A DNA stretch of 64,000 nucleotides from CBDCXE01 sp965223725 [NCBI: Nitrospinota bacterium]. GTDB taxonomy: Bacteria > Nitrospinota_A > UBA7883. The translations under genes were made by a program, and so were the position numbers. How positions within the stretch are numbered: position 1 is the stretch's first letter; every line of letters starts with the position of its first letter. The DNA lies in NCBI GenBank assembly GCA_965223725.1, contig CBDCXE010000001.1, positions 1-64,000 on the forward strand, read 5' to 3'. Below the pieces are notes generated by a model that ran no database searches, was not told where the DNA came from, and saw nothing but the letters and a program-made list of their open reading frames with translations. Positions 35,199 through 45,138 of the stretch are shown here, piece by piece.

Positions 35199-35957
35199 AT
35201 GAGTAAAAAAGTCGGTTTAATCCCTTTGACTGCCATTGCCCTCTTTTTGGTGGCTGGGTGTGCTAGCAACGGAAAAGTGGCTGTGGGTAAAGGAAACAAG
35301 CTGGTAAATAACGCTAATCATCTTTATGCAAAGGGACGCTTCAATCAAGCCACTTTGAAATATCGGATGGTGACGGAAGAGTTTCCCGATTCACAGTATC
35401 GTCGCATGGCCATACTTGGGCTGGCTGATTCTCTTTATAAAGACAAACAATATTTTGAATCGATACTTTATTACGAGCGTTTTCTGGAACTGTATCCGCT
35501 CGATCCACTAACTCCCAGGGCGCAGTTTTATCTGGCGATGAGTTATTATCGCGACACAGACACCCATGATCGGGATCAGGGTGAAACCATCAAGGCCATC
35601 GATGCGTTTGATCGATTTCTGCGGAAGTATCCAGACCATCAGTTGGCGCCATATGCAATAAAGATGAAGGCGGAAATGATCACGCTAAAGGCCAGGAATT
35701 CTCTCGAAATCGCCCGGTTCTATCGGCGGATCAACCGAAACCAATCTGCAATAATTCGTCTAAACGAATATTTGGAGACTTATCCTGAATCGAGTGATGT
35801 TCCTGAGGCGCTTTTCATGTTGGCGGAAAGTTTTCGGGCGGAACAATCTTTAAAGAACGCTGCCAAGGTTTATATAGAACTTATCAAAAAATTTCCAAAG
35901 AATGATTACGCCCAGCAAGCGATGGCCATCGCCAAGACAATTAAACTGAATGAATGA
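35199..35957 (+). CDS. bamD: BamD-like outer-membrane assembly lipoprotein
   Basis: 252 residues from ATG 35199, chosen because GAGAGA lies 5 bases upstream; ATG 35184 adds five residues. Lipobox LVAGC. The mature part is a chain of TPR repeats: LYAKGRFNQATLKYRMVTE, DSLYKDKQYFESILYYERF, then YPLDPLTPRAQFYLAMSYY and a long C-terminal pair. This is the ComL/BamD layout of the beta-barrel assembly complex. Its stop overlaps the start of the next gene by 8 bases. Confidence 0.85.
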   Translation: MSKKVGLIPLTAIALFLVAGCASNGKVAVGKGNKLVNNANHLYAKGRFNQATLKYRMVTEEFPDSQYRRMAILGLADSLYKDKQYFESILYYERFLELYPLDPLTPRAQFYLAMSYYRDTDTHDRDQGETIKAIDAFDRFLRKYPDHQLAPYAIKMKAEMITLKARNSLEIARFYRRINRNQSAIIRLNEYLETYPESSDVPEALFMLAESFRAEQSLKNAAKVYIELIKKFPKNDYAQQAMAIAKTIKLNE

Positions 35958-36492
35958 GCCTGACGCGACGCCAGGAAAGCGTACCCTGATGGTGATTGCG
36001 CCAGAGGAGTATCGTGATGAAGAGCTGAATCATCCCCGCCAGGTTTTTCTCAATGCGGGGTTATCCGTCATGGTCGTTTCCACTTCTGTCGGCGCCCTGA
36101 AAGGAATGATGGGGCATATTGAAAAGGTGGAGAATGCATTAAACGATATCTCTGGAACTCTGTTTGACGCAGTTATAATCGTGGGTGGTTATGGCGCGAA
36201 AGATCACTTATGGGAAAATGATCAACTCCGCGAAATAGTAAAACAACATCGTTCTCAGAACAAGGTTGTGGCGGCCATCTGCCTTGGCGTCGTGGTTCTT
36301 GCGAAAGCTGGATTACTTACTGGCGCAGAAGCGACCGGATGGAAAACAGATGAGTCGATGAAAGTATTCGAAAACTGTAATGTGAATTATCTAAATGAGC
36401 CGGTGGTACGCTCTGGAAATATTATCACCAGCCATGGCCCGTCATCAGCTAGACAGTGGGGGCAAGCCATAGTTGCTGTATTGAACAACTGA
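35950..36492 (+). CDS. DJ-1/PfpI family protein
   Basis: 180 residues. A class I glutamine-amidotransferase-like fold: LMVIAPEEYRDEELNHPRQ, with the acidic residue at the end of strand 1, DAVIIVGGYGAKD, and the nucleophile elbow VVAAICLGVVVLAKAG, whose Cys is at about 117; the terminal ITSHGPSSARQWG follows the family. Members are chaperones, glyoxalases or peptidases; the exact activity cannot be told. Coupled to the BamD-like gene by an 8-base overlap. Confidence 0.85.
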   Translation: MNEPDATPGKRTLMVIAPEEYRDEELNHPRQVFLNAGLSVMVVSTSVGALKGMMGHIEKVENALNDISGTLFDAVIIVGGYGAKDHLWENDQLREIVKQHRSQNKVVAAICLGVVVLAKAGLLTGAEATGWKTDESMKVFENCNVNYLNEPVVRSGNIITSHGPSSARQWGQAIVAVLNN

Positions 36493-36516
36493 ACATATTA
36501 TAGTCTAAATCAAGAT

Positions 36517-36708
36517 TCAGGCTCTGGCGTTTTTCCTGTTGAGCTTTTCATTTTCCAGCTCACTGTAGCTGTCAAAAAATCGGTTTATCACATCCTGGGC
36601 CAGCAATAACGCTTCTTTATCATTAGCGGAATGTCGCCTGGCTTCACTATAGAAAATATCAACCAATCGCTCGCCACTGATTCCTATATCATTAGCTATC
36701 TTTTTCAC
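36517..36708 (-). CDS. Small hypothetical protein
   Basis: 63 residues from GTG 36708, with AAGGG about 9 bases upstream supporting this start. Helical and charged (SGERLVDIFYSEARRHSAND, LLLAQDVINRFFDSYSE), no signal peptide, no Cys. It is convergent with the DJ-1 gene 24 bases away. No family recognised, but the ribosome site and composition suggest it is real. Confidence 0.5.
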   Translation of the reverse strand: MKKIANDIGISGERLVDIFYSEARRHSANDKEALLLAQDVINRFFDSYSELENEKLNRKNARA

Positions 36709-37050
36709 TTAATTATCCCTTCTCTCTTTGATACAATATTAAGCAACGATCATGCCAACCAGACTACTTTCAGCCTTCAATTATAATCTTTTTATTATCA
36801 ACAAGATACAAAGGCGGCAAGCAGTGTCATTTATCAGTCGCAAAATAGATCTTTATTTTTTGTACAAATAATTGATGCGAAAACACAAATTAGACGTATT
36901 TTTCATAAACATATTCCATGGTTGTTTCATCTCGTAACAATTGGAAAATATCACTTGGATATTGAAGGAAATCAACAGATAATATTGAATAATGGACATA
37001 TATTTATTATAAAAGTGGGTATAGTTACTTAAAAAAGATAGGACTCTCTC
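36709..37050. other. AT-rich intergenic region upstream of the patatin gene
   Basis: 342 bases of AT-rich DNA, probably holding the promoters for the small minus-strand gene and for the patatin gene. On the plus strand an open frame without an ATG ends at 37032 (middle segment IDAKTQIRRIFHKHIPWLF); an upstream ATG at 36752 opens a different frame of 39 codons. These may be one decayed gene with a shift at the T6 run near 36855, but the evidence is weak. No hairpin terminator seen. Confidence 0.25.
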
Positions 37051-37938
37051 ATGAAAATCGGGTTAAGCCTTAGCGGCGGCGCCGCACGGGGCTTGGTGCA
37101 CCTGGGCGTACTGCAAGAGCTGGAAAAAGCCAGAATTCCTGTTGATATGGTCGCTGGTTGCAGCATAGGGGCATTGATAGGAGCGATGTACTCCGTCGAT
37201 CCTGATGTGGATAAACTATCTGACAAGCTATTTACTTTCCTTGATAACCATGGGGGCCAGATTATTCCGATCGATCATATCGTCGATGATGAAAACACCG
37301 AACGGCGAAGTATATTCAAGAAGATCGCCGACGCGTTGAAGGTATCGGTCTATTATGGCGTCGCCCTTACAAAAATTTCATACCTCTCGTCGGAAGGATT
37401 AAAGAATAGCATCGGCAAACTTGTGCCAGATATAGACATCAAGGATTGCAAGCTGCCCTTCAGCTGCAGCGCCACAGACATCAAGAGCTATAAGGAATAT
37501 TATTTCACCGAAGGGTCGCTGCTGGACGCTGTGGTGGCGTCATGCTCGTTGCCCGGTCTTTATCCACCGGTCGATTTTGAAGGCATGCAGTTGATCGATG
37601 GCGGCTGGTCATCCCCGAACCATATCGACCAGTTGCGCGCCATGGGCGCCGGCTTTGTCATCGCGTCAGACATACAGCATGAAATCAACCAGGGCGACGT
37701 CACCAGCGGGCTGGACGTGGTCATCCGCTCCAACACCGCCACCCGCAAGATACTATCCAGAACCCAGCTGAAAACCGCCGACATCGCGGTGCAACCAGAC
37801 ACATGCGACATCAACTGGTGGGACTTCGAGTCCGCCGGCGAATGCCTCGTGCTGGGCCAGAACCAGACCAGAGATATGGCGAAAAAGATCAAGCGCAAAA
37901 TCCGGATCAAGAAACTGAAAAACCTCTTCTCTTCATGA
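37051..37938 (+). CDS. Patatin-like phospholipase (RssA-type)
   Basis: 295 residues. The oxyanion hole GGAARG is at 9-14, the nucleophile elbow GCSIG has Ser38, and the catalytic Asp lies in LIDGGWSSP at about 190. Overall like RssA/YchK bacterial patatins, which are putative lipid esterases of the cytosolic face of the membrane. The C-terminus is Lys/Arg-rich (KKIKRKIRIKKLK), possibly for membrane contact. Monocistronic by position. Confidence 0.88.
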   Translation: MKIGLSLSGGAARGLVHLGVLQELEKARIPVDMVAGCSIGALIGAMYSVDPDVDKLSDKLFTFLDNHGGQIIPIDHIVDDENTERRSIFKKIADALKVSVYYGVALTKISYLSSEGLKNSIGKLVPDIDIKDCKLPFSCSATDIKSYKEYYFTEGSLLDAVVASCSLPGLYPPVDFEGMQLIDGGWSSPNHIDQLRAMGAGFVIASDIQHEINQGDVTSGLDVVIRSNTATRKILSRTQLKTADIAVQPDTCDINWWDFESAGECLVLGQNQTRDMAKKIKRKIRIKKLKNLFSS

Positions 37939-38253
37939 AAGAACGGCAAACGTAAACCCGACCTCCACACTTCATCCATCCGACCAAAACAACAATGTCA
38001 AACCAAATTCATATCCAAACCATCACATACACCATAAATAATATTTATATTATATTCATTGATATATAGTATCTATAAATACTTTTAATGTCAAATATTT
38101 ATTCGTCATAATTTAATATTCAGACATATAGTATATGTACCGAAAGATGGCATTGATTTAACAGTGATCAAAAGCATTCTATACACTTCTGACTTTTCTC
38201 TTCATCCTATTGCAGCCGCCATAGGGATATCAAGCGCCGGACAGAGGGCCAGG
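37939..38253. other. AT-rich intergenic region between patatin and VOC genes
   Basis: 315 bases between two convergent genes. The middle is strongly AT-rich with a 15-base palindrome ACATATA-G-TATATGT at 38124-38138. No intrinsic terminator or plausible gene seen. Confidence 0.3.
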
Positions 38254-38694
38254 CTAATCTCCTGAACTGATACGTTCAAAGCGTCCTTTATTTCTAATCC
38301 TCCATGAAGGATTGTAGGCGACTTCCCAGGCATGGCCGTTGGGGTCCAGAAAATAGCCTGAATATCCACCCCAAAAAGTTTTCTGCGGCTCCTTGGCTAT
38401 GGTCACACCCTTCGCCTTCAGACCTTTGAAGACCTCATCGACCTCTTCTTCGCTGTTCGTGTTATAGGCGAGGGTGAAGCCACGATAGGCGGGCAGTGGG
38501 GAGGTGCGGGCCGCGGGTATGTCCCCGGCCAGGCCTTTGTGGGTGTACAGCGCCAGAAGATAGCCTCCCAAATCATAGAAGATAATCTCCCCCAAGTCAC
38601 TTTCCGGAATCCAGCCAAGGGTATTGGAATAAAACTCCCGCGATATGTCGATATCGTCCACACCCAGCGTGATGACGGTCAACCTTTGATCCAT
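38254..38694 (-). CDS. VOC/glyoxalase-like protein
   Basis: 146 residues in the vicinal-oxygen-chelate fold: TLGVDDIDISREFYSNTLGW at the N-terminus, AIYTHKGLAG-like middle (ALYTHKGLAGDI), and PQKTFWGGYSGYFLDPNGH with WEVAYNP at the end, as in small lactoylglutathione-lyase-like proteins. One or two metal ligands (His, Glu) are visible in the C-terminal half. Substrate unknown. Confidence 0.85.
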   Translation of the reverse strand: MDQRLTVITLGVDDIDISREFYSNTLGWIPESDLGEIIFYDLGGYLLALYTHKGLAGDIPAARTSPLPAYRGFTLAYNTNSEEEVDEVFKGLKAKGVTIAKEPQKTFWGGYSGYFLDPNGHAWEVAYNPSWRIRNKGRFERISSGD

Positions 38695-38736
38695 CTTGCC
38701 GCTCCCTTTCTGGCCTAGACTGGCCGAATGAAGGTA

Positions 38737-39138
38737 CTATTGACACCAGGTGGCGCTGGATACCCCCTCTACAACTTCCCGCATACAGATGGCAAATTCG
38801 TAACCATAGCATGCGCCGGTGGTCTGAACACCATATCTTGTATCCTCTGGCGCCATACAATAACTATCACACTCGCTTGAATCGAGGCATACTTTCCCAG
38901 CGTCAGAGGTTGGTGGATTACAGTATGGTACTGCGCCTACTGCGTTACTCCACATTCCCCACTTTCCGCCAATTTTTTCGCATAGCTTTTTGCTGATACT
39001 GGGGGGGTTCCATGGACAGTCGTGATCATCGTGGCTTTCACTTGGAGAATTCAGCATCAACACAAAAAGGAGCGTCATGAAAGCCGAAGTAGCTTTCGTT
39101 AATTTAGAGCAATATGATTTTTCTGAAAGCAACTTCAT
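38737..39138 (-). CDS. Secreted cysteine-rich protein
   Basis: 133 residues from ATG 39138, which has AGGAGA 7 bases upstream; the upstream start at 39210 is discarded. A signal peptide of about 35 residues ends near PSES. The mature part has about ten Cys in CPW, LCEKIGGKW, YCNPP, VCLDSSECDSYC, ACYGYEFAICM and TWCQ contexts, so it should be stabilised by disulfides outside the cytoplasm. Part (CLDSSECDSYCMAPED) recalls small secreted Cys motif families. Function unknown. It sits 42 bases upstream of the VOC gene on the same strand. Confidence 0.6.
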   Translation of the reverse strand: MKLLSEKSYCSKLTKATSAFMTLLFVLMLNSPSESHDDHDCPWNPPSISKKLCEKIGGKWGMWSNAVGAVPYCNPPTSDAGKVCLDSSECDSYCMAPEDTRYGVQTTGACYGYEFAICMREVVEGVSSATWCQ

Positions 39139-39212
39139 AAAACTCTCCTGATTTATAATATTACAACCTGAAACATACCAATTATAACAAATAATTGGTG
39201 CATGTACCAATA

Positions 39213-40028
39213 CTACCAGAACCGCTCCACATGGATCTGGCCGGGGTCTTTTTTCTTGTGTTCTTTATAACCTTCCGCTTCCAGAAGTTGAACCATCTCC
39301 TCGGCCATGGCGGGGGCGCCACACAGGAACACATGGGTGTTCTCCGGTGTCAGCTTGATATCCATCTCCTTCTCCACCACCCTCTCCCTCCATAAACTTT
39401 GCACATACCCGGTGTGGGAATACCAGCCGTCCATCTCGTCATCCGGCCTGCTGATGGTGGGGAAATACGCAAAGTTGTCAGAAGTCTCCGCCAGGTTGAT
39501 CAGCTCCGGCCGATACCCCAGGTCCCACGAATGCCGCGCGCCGTGCAGTATCGCAAAATGGCGCTTCACGTCACTCTTGTACGAAGTCCTGATCATGCTC
39601 ATGTATGGCGCCAGGCCGGTGCCGGTGGCGATGAATATCAGGTTCGCGTCCTCAGGCGCCCGGTCCAGGGTGAACACACCTTTGAACTTACTGGCCATGA
39701 ACAGCTTATCCCCCTCCTTCAACGCAAACAGACGCGGCGTGAGCGATCCGGAACGCACCAGCGTGATATACAGCTCCAGATACTCCTTGCGCGAGGAGGC
39801 GGAGGCGATGGAGTATGCGCGTTTGATCATTTTATCCGGGTCGACCGGCTTCTCCTCCGGATCGGACAGGTCGGTACGTTTCTCCGAGCCGTGCAGCCCC
39901 AGCACCGCATACTGTCCCGGCTCAAATTCCGGCAGCTCCCACCCCTCCGGCTTTACCCGCATTATCATCAGCCCCGGCGCTACTTCAATCACACTCAAAA
40001 CAGAAGCGTTATACTCCGTATCGCTCAT
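39213..40028 (-). CDS. fpr: Ferredoxin/flavodoxin-NADP reductase
   Basis: 271 residues. An FAD-binding barrel (EFEPGQYAVLGL, then KRAYSIASASS) followed by the NADP-binding half (LIFIATGTGLAPYMSMIR, LHGARHSWDLGYR, HVFLCGAPAMAEEM). It transfers electrons between NADP and ferredoxin or flavodoxin. A 25-residue loop between EKRTDL and DPDKM is longer than usual. It is divergent from tsaD, with a 78-base gap. Confidence 0.9.
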   Translation of the reverse strand: MSDTEYNASVLSVIEVAPGLMIMRVKPEGWELPEFEPGQYAVLGLHGSEKRTDLSDPEEKPVDPDKMIKRAYSIASASSRKEYLELYITLVRSGSLTPRLFALKEGDKLFMASKFKGVFTLDRAPEDANLIFIATGTGLAPYMSMIRTSYKSDVKRHFAILHGARHSWDLGYRPELINLAETSDNFAYFPTISRPDDEMDGWYSHTGYVQSLWRERVVEKEMDIKLTPENTHVFLCGAPAMAEEMVQLLEAEGYKEHKKKDPGQIHVERFW

Positions 40029-40106
40029 CTTGATTCCTTTCAGTCAAGTTTACAGTTATCCTATTAGCTGATCATTATAATCGATATTGAGATATCATAG
40101 GCATCC

Positions 40107-41159
40107 ATGAACGATAAACTGATAACCCTGGGCATAGAAACCTCCTGCGACGAGACCGCCGCTTCGGTGATGGAAGGCCGGTTCACCCAGCTGTCATCCG
40201 TGATCGCGTCCCAGGATGAGATACACAACCGGTACGGCGGCATCGTGCCGGAGCTGGCCTGCCGCCGTCATTTGGAGATGATCCGCCCGGTGGTGAACGA
40301 AGCGCTGGAGCGCGCCGGTAAAACGTTGGACGATGTGGGCCTGATCGCCGCCACCCGCGGGCCGGGGCTGGTGGGCGCGCTGCTGGTGGGACTCTCTTAC
40401 GCCAAGGCGCTGGCCTGGGGCAAAGGGTTGCCCATGGTGGGCGTCAACCATCTGGAGGGGCACCTTATGTCCGCCTTCGTCCACCGACCCGACACGCCGC
40501 TGCCTGCCATAGCCTTGCTGGTCTCCGGCGGGCATACAGAGCTGTTTCTGATAGAAAAAATCGGGCAGGTGAAGCAGCTGGGGGGCACCCGGGACGACGC
40601 GGCGGGCGAAGCGTTCGACAAGGTCGCCCGCATGCTGGGGCTCGGATACCCGGGCGGGCAGGCGGTGGAGCAATCGGCGAAAAGCGGAACGCCGGTGTAC
40701 GATGTACCGGTGGCCATGGCGAAGACGGACAACCTCGATTTCTCGTTCTCCGGCCCGAAAACCGCCGTCAAATATATCGTAAAACAGCTAGAAGAAAATG
40801 GCGGAGCGATCCCCGTCGCTGATGTGTGCGCGTCGTTCCAGGATGCGGTGGCCCGGGCTTTGACCCTGAAAACGAGGCTGGCGGTGGAGCGGTATAATCC
40901 GAAATCAGTGGCTCTGGTCGGCGGCGTTGCGCGCAATGGCGCCGCCCGCAACGCGATGGAGAAGCTGGGCGACGATATGGATGTGGATGTGGTGATACCG
41001 GACCCTGTGCTATGCTCCGACAACGCGGTGATGATCGCTTCGGCAGGGGCCTGCGCATATCTGGATGACCCGATCAACGATAAATGGAAGGATTTTTATT
41101 CTATGGACGCCGCGCCATCATGGACACCGGGCGCACAAAACGACATTCGCAAAGCCTAG
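40107..41159 (+). CDS. tsaD: tRNA N6-adenosine threonylcarbamoyltransferase TsaD
   Basis: 350 residues, normal length. The ASKHA-fold core with LGIETSCDETAASVM at the N-terminus, GPGLVGALLVGLSYAKA, the metal site NHLEGHLMSA and VSGGHTELFLIE. It forms the t6A modification at position 37 of ANN-decoding tRNAs with TsaB, TsaC and TsaE; a TsaE gene is at 50945. Its end overlaps the convergent DhaL-DegV gene by 4 bases. Confidence 0.97.
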   Translation: MNDKLITLGIETSCDETAASVMEGRFTQLSSVIASQDEIHNRYGGIVPELACRRHLEMIRPVVNEALERAGKTLDDVGLIAATRGPGLVGALLVGLSYAKALAWGKGLPMVGVNHLEGHLMSAFVHRPDTPLPAIALLVSGGHTELFLIEKIGQVKQLGGTRDDAAGEAFDKVARMLGLGYPGGQAVEQSAKSGTPVYDVPVAMAKTDNLDFSFSGPKTAVKYIVKQLEENGGAIPVADVCASFQDAVARALTLKTRLAVERYNPKSVALVGGVARNGAARNAMEKLGDDMDVDVVIPDPVLCSDNAVMIASAGACAYLDDPINDKWKDFYSMDAAPSWTPGAQNDIRKA

Positions 41160-42927
41160 TAACAAATAACACCCAGCGTACCTGGCCCGGCATGAGCCCC
41201 AATCACAGGGGATGCCTGACCCGATACCAGCGATTTTACCGGCAATCGCTCTTCTATCGCAGCGACCAACTCTTCATACCGCCCGTGGTTGTCGGACCAT
41301 ACAACACCGAATACACCTTCAAAACTGTCATGCTTCGAATACTCTTCCAGGGTCGCCAGCAGCTTTTCCATCATTTTACGTTTTCCAATGGCTTTTGAAT
41401 ATGGGCGCACTTCGCCACCTTCGCAGCATAAAATCGGCTTCATCCCTATCAGGTTGCCCAAAAGTTTTTTAGCCTGGCCGATTCGGCCGTTTCTGGCCAG
41501 ATACTCCAATGTATCCACGGTAAAATATGTTTTTGTTTTCCCCCTGATCTCATCCAGGCGGGCTATGATTTCCTCTAACGGTTTTTTCTCTTTTGCCATT
41601 TTGGCCGCTTCGATAACCAGCAACCCGGTGGCCAACGAGGCGCCTTGGGAATCATAGGATATGATCTCGTTCTGTTCGAAATCCTCTCCCCCACTTTTTA
41701 CCCGCCTGCCAGGTCCCGGATAATTTGGATGAAATATATATGGCCAGAATTTTCTCGCAATATGGTGAAATATGCTCGAACGCTTTGACATAATCGGAGC
41801 CTTTGGGCAGCGATGTTTTCGGTGTAATATTACTGCTTTTCAACCTGGCGTAGAATTCATCCGCCGTCATATCAACCCGGTCTTTGTAACTGTCAACGCC
41901 AAACACAACCTGCAGAGGCGTCATTTCGATATCCCACTGTTCACGGTACGCAAGATCCAGGTCGCAAGTGGAGTCGGTCAATATCCGTATCTCCTGCTTC
42001 TCCTCGCTTTTGACCTTGTCCTGATGCTGGCTTTTCATGTCATCGACCTTGGTCTTTACCATCGTCCCCAGCGTGCCCATATAACCGATCACCACCGTTG
42101 GTTCGTTGGTGTGGATATGGACCCTTCAGCAGTTCGCCATCCCCGGTGATAATCAGCGAGTCGCCCTTCTGCATCAGATGTGATCGGAGGAAGTCCCGAT
42201 CGAAACTGGCGCCCCGCACCAGCGCCTCGGTGCAGTAGCGATATGTTATCTCTTCGGCTTTGTCGGCGGCGAACACCCTGCGGATCGGCTTCAGTATCAC
42301 ATGGTCGATCTCATCATTCATATAGGCCAGGGCGCCCTCCCAGAACAACAGAAAGCCATGGGCGCCAGAATCAACCACGTTATTCTGTTTTAGCATTGGC
42401 ATCAGCTCTGGCGTCTGTTCCAAAGCTCTTTTCTGGCTCTCGACCATATGCTCCAGGACTTTTTTCATATCCTCGATCTCCACCTGCGCGGCGTCAAGGT
42501 CCTCCACGGCCTGCCGTATCAGCGTCAGGATGGTCCCCTCTTTCGGTTCTGCCAGGGCGGAGTATGCGGCCTTCTTGCCATCGGAGAGCGCCTTTTTGAA
42601 ATCATCCGGGTTGATCGCATCTACATGTTTAATGTTCTGGAACATGCCATGGAAAAACTCGGATAGTATGATGCCGGAATTACCCTTCGCCTCCATACGG
42701 AGCTGATGGGCGATGGTGTCGAGCACTTTGGGTAATGAATGGTCGTCCAGCTCGTGCAGGGCGTCCACGGCGGTGTTCAATGTGCTGGCCATGTTGGCGC
42801 CGGTATCGCCGTCGGGGACCGGGAACACGTTTATGCTGTTGAGATAATCCTTGGAATCGTCCAGCCGTTTGGAGACGGCAATGAAAAGGTCCTTGAATTT
42901 TTTCCCGTCCAGAATGGAATCAGCCAC
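41156..42927 (-). pseudogene. DhaL-DegV fusion gene interrupted by two one-base shifts
   Basis: The start at 42927 opens a DhaL-type kinase-like domain (INVFPVPDGDTGANM, AKGNSGIILSEFF, VVDSGAHGFLLF). Near the minus-strand G3 at 42122-42124 the frame shifts: with two G it would read LLKVHIHTNEPTVVIGYM. The next segment is the DegV fatty-acid-binding domain (RILTDSTCDLDLAYREQ, ISSKLSGTWQAGK). At the A5 run (41695-41699) it shifts again, one A fewer giving AGKSGGEDFEQNE, and the last piece (YFTVDTLEYLARNGRIGQA) ends at 41156. The joined product, about 590 residues, is a common fatty-acid kinase-related fusion. Both lesions are single insertions in short homopolymers, so assembly error is as likely as decay. 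Confidence 0.8.
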
Positions 42928-43009
42928 AACAATTCACCCTATACAACTTCAGTTTGAATAATTATATATGCGCCGCCCTCCAGGAACAAGTAATTGCCGC
43001 TATGGACGG

Positions 43010-43478
43010 TTATCGAGCCAGGTAGAAGACCGCTTTTGAGTCTGCGCCGCTGGCAAGGGACATTCTGATCTCTGTGGCGCCCTTTGGTATATCGACCTGG
43101 TAGTAATTGTTTCCTCTGGTGGTTCTGGCGCCCAGCGATTTTCGTCTGTACTTGTTGTTCACCTTCACCAGCACCGTATTGATTATCACACCGCCGTGAC
43201 TGCCGGGCGTTGAGACGACCAGTAACCGACTGTAACCGTTGTTTTTCGTAAATCGCCCTATTCCCTTCTGGAAGCTCCTCGTATTCCTTGTGACATTCAG
43301 CGATCCGATTTTTACAGCGCTCCCGACCACCGGGTTCAAGCGGTTTGATCGTGTTTTTCGGTTTGTTTATGGATGGCTTGTATGGCTTGAGCTGCGCCGT
43401 TCTTTCATCTGCATACGCATATTCTGAAACGGTAAACAAGGCTATCAGCCAGGCTAGGAACAAAACACCTCTTTTCAT
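43010..43478 (-). pseudogene. Secreted protein gene with a one-base frameshift
   Basis: ATG 43478 opens a signal peptide ending AYA (about residue 23) and a Lys/Pro-rich start to KNTIKPL. At about 43338 the sequence continues in another frame as NPVVGSAVKIGSLNV, a beta-rich domain (STPGSHGGVIINTVLVKVNN, YYQVDIPKGATEIRMSL) ending at 43010. Dropping one base (CTTG to CTG) joins them to about 156 residues. The original frame instead runs to 42939 with low-quality sequence. A small periplasmic or secreted protein, family not recognised. Confidence 0.55.
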
Positions 43479-43620
43479 ATTTTATATTTCACCTCACGTA
43501 ATGCTTAAACTGTTGGATGCTACCTTATTGTTAATATACACGAATGGTATATTAACATCCTGTGAAAATCAGACGGACCAACCCTCCTCTTTGTGAATCC
43601 AGAATATATTTTCCTTTCCG

Positions 43621-45009
43621 TTGGCTTTATTTGAAGATACCTTAACCTGTTTATATAACGAAACGGCGCCACCATTGGATAAAGTCAAAAAAGCTAAACT
43701 GACCGAAGGGAATATAGGAACAACCTTGCTCCGGCAATCGTCCCAGATGATCATGGGCGTGCTGGGGATGGTGGCGTTCAACCTGGTGGACACATTTTTC
43801 GCCGGCATGCTGGGCGTCCACGAGCTGGCCGCGCTCAGTTTCACCTTCCCGGTGGCGATTGCGCTGGGCAGCCTGGCCATGGGCATCGGCACAGGCTCCG
43901 GCGCGCTGATATCCCGCGCCATCGGCAAGGGTGACCACGACAGCGTGGTGAGGCTCACCACCGACAGCCTGATACTGTCCGTCATTGCCGTTGCAGTTTT
44001 CGCCACCACCGGCGTTTTGACCATCGACCCGCTATTTAGTTTCCTCGGCGCCAATGAAGCGGTGGCGCCCCTCATCCATGGTTATATGACTATCTGGTAT
44101 TGCGGGGTGGCCTTTCTGATTGTGCCGATGGTGGGGAACGCTGCGATCAGGGCCACGGGAGACACCAAGACTCCGAGCATAATCATGTTAATTGCGGCGG
44201 CCATAAATATCGGGCTGGACCCAATACTGATATTTGGACTCGGCCCGTTTCCACGGCTGGAGCTGGAAGGGGCGGCGTACGCCACTGTGATCGCCAGAGC
44301 CGTTGCTCTGTTCATAGGAATATATGTGCTTCACTATCAAAAGCGGATGATTTCGTTTGAGCTGGTCATGGCGTCAGAATTTATAGATTCATGCAAGAAA
44401 ATTTTATATATAGCGCTGCCGGCGGCCGCCTCCCGCATCGTATCACCCGTGGCCATAGGTATCCTCACTATGATTATCGCGTCATACGGGCCGAAGGCGG
44501 TGGCGGCTTTTGGTGTGGCCACCCGGCTGGAGTTTATCAGCATGGTGGCTGTGTTTGCGCTGTCTGTGGTTATAGGCCCATTCGTTGGTCAGAATATAGG
44601 CGCTAAAAAATATGACCGGGTGCGGCAGGCTGTCCGGCTGAGTATACGCTTTGCGCTTTGCTGGGGGCTGTTCATACTTGTGTTGATGATGGTTCTGGCC
44701 CAGCCATTGGCTTCTATCTTCACCACCGACGGCGATGTGATAGCTTACGCCACGCTTTATCTCTCCATCGCGCCACTGGGGTATGGCCTGTTCGGAATAG
44801 TACAGATCGCCACGGCCACACTAAACGTTCTTAACAAGCCGTTGTACTCTGTATTTATCATGGCGTTGATGATGTTTGGCATATGTGTGCCGCTGGCATG
44901 GCTGGGGTCGGCCACATTAGGGTTGGTCGGCGTCATCTACGGCATCACAGCGGCTTTTATCATAGCGGGCCTGGTCAGCCATCTGGCGCTTAAAAGATCT
45001 GTGCCTTGA
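43621..45009 (+). CDS. MATE-family multidrug/Na+ antiporter
   Basis: 462 residues from a TTG at 43621, as no in-frame ATG is available near the N-terminus. Twelve membrane helices in two halves, with MATE features such as LVDTFFAGMLG, SGALISRAIGKG, and GNAAIRATGDTKTP in the first half and PFVGQNIGAKKYDRV in the second. It exports drugs or organic cations with Na+ or H+. Alone in its transcript; the sigma factor gene follows after 129 bases. Confidence 0.9.
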   Translation: MALFEDTLTCLYNETAPPLDKVKKAKLTEGNIGTTLLRQSSQMIMGVLGMVAFNLVDTFFAGMLGVHELAALSFTFPVAIALGSLAMGIGTGSGALISRAIGKGDHDSVVRLTTDSLILSVIAVAVFATTGVLTIDPLFSFLGANEAVAPLIHGYMTIWYCGVAFLIVPMVGNAAIRATGDTKTPSIIMLIAAAINIGLDPILIFGLGPFPRLELEGAAYATVIARAVALFIGIYVLHYQKRMISFELVMASEFIDSCKKILYIALPAAASRIVSPVAIGILTMIIASYGPKAVAAFGVATRLEFISMVAVFALSVVIGPFVGQNIGAKKYDRVRQAVRLSIRFALCWGLFILVLMMVLAQPLASIFTTDGDVIAYATLYLSIAPLGYGLFGIVQIATATLNVLNKPLYSVFIMALMMFGICVPLAWLGSATLGLVGVIYGITAAFIIAGLVSHLALKRSVP

Positions 45010-45138
45010 CCGGCGGCGGACAGCGGCGGTATGGGATGTATGTTATTAATTATCAAAACTCTTTTACAATGCTTTACACATAGACGTATTAATTGTAAAA
45101 TTAAATATTTCATATAACTAATACGTAACCAAAGTGGT

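Noticed and set aside
39307-40071. Plus-strand open frame of 254 codons
   Set aside because: Antisense to the ferredoxin-NADP reductase gene.
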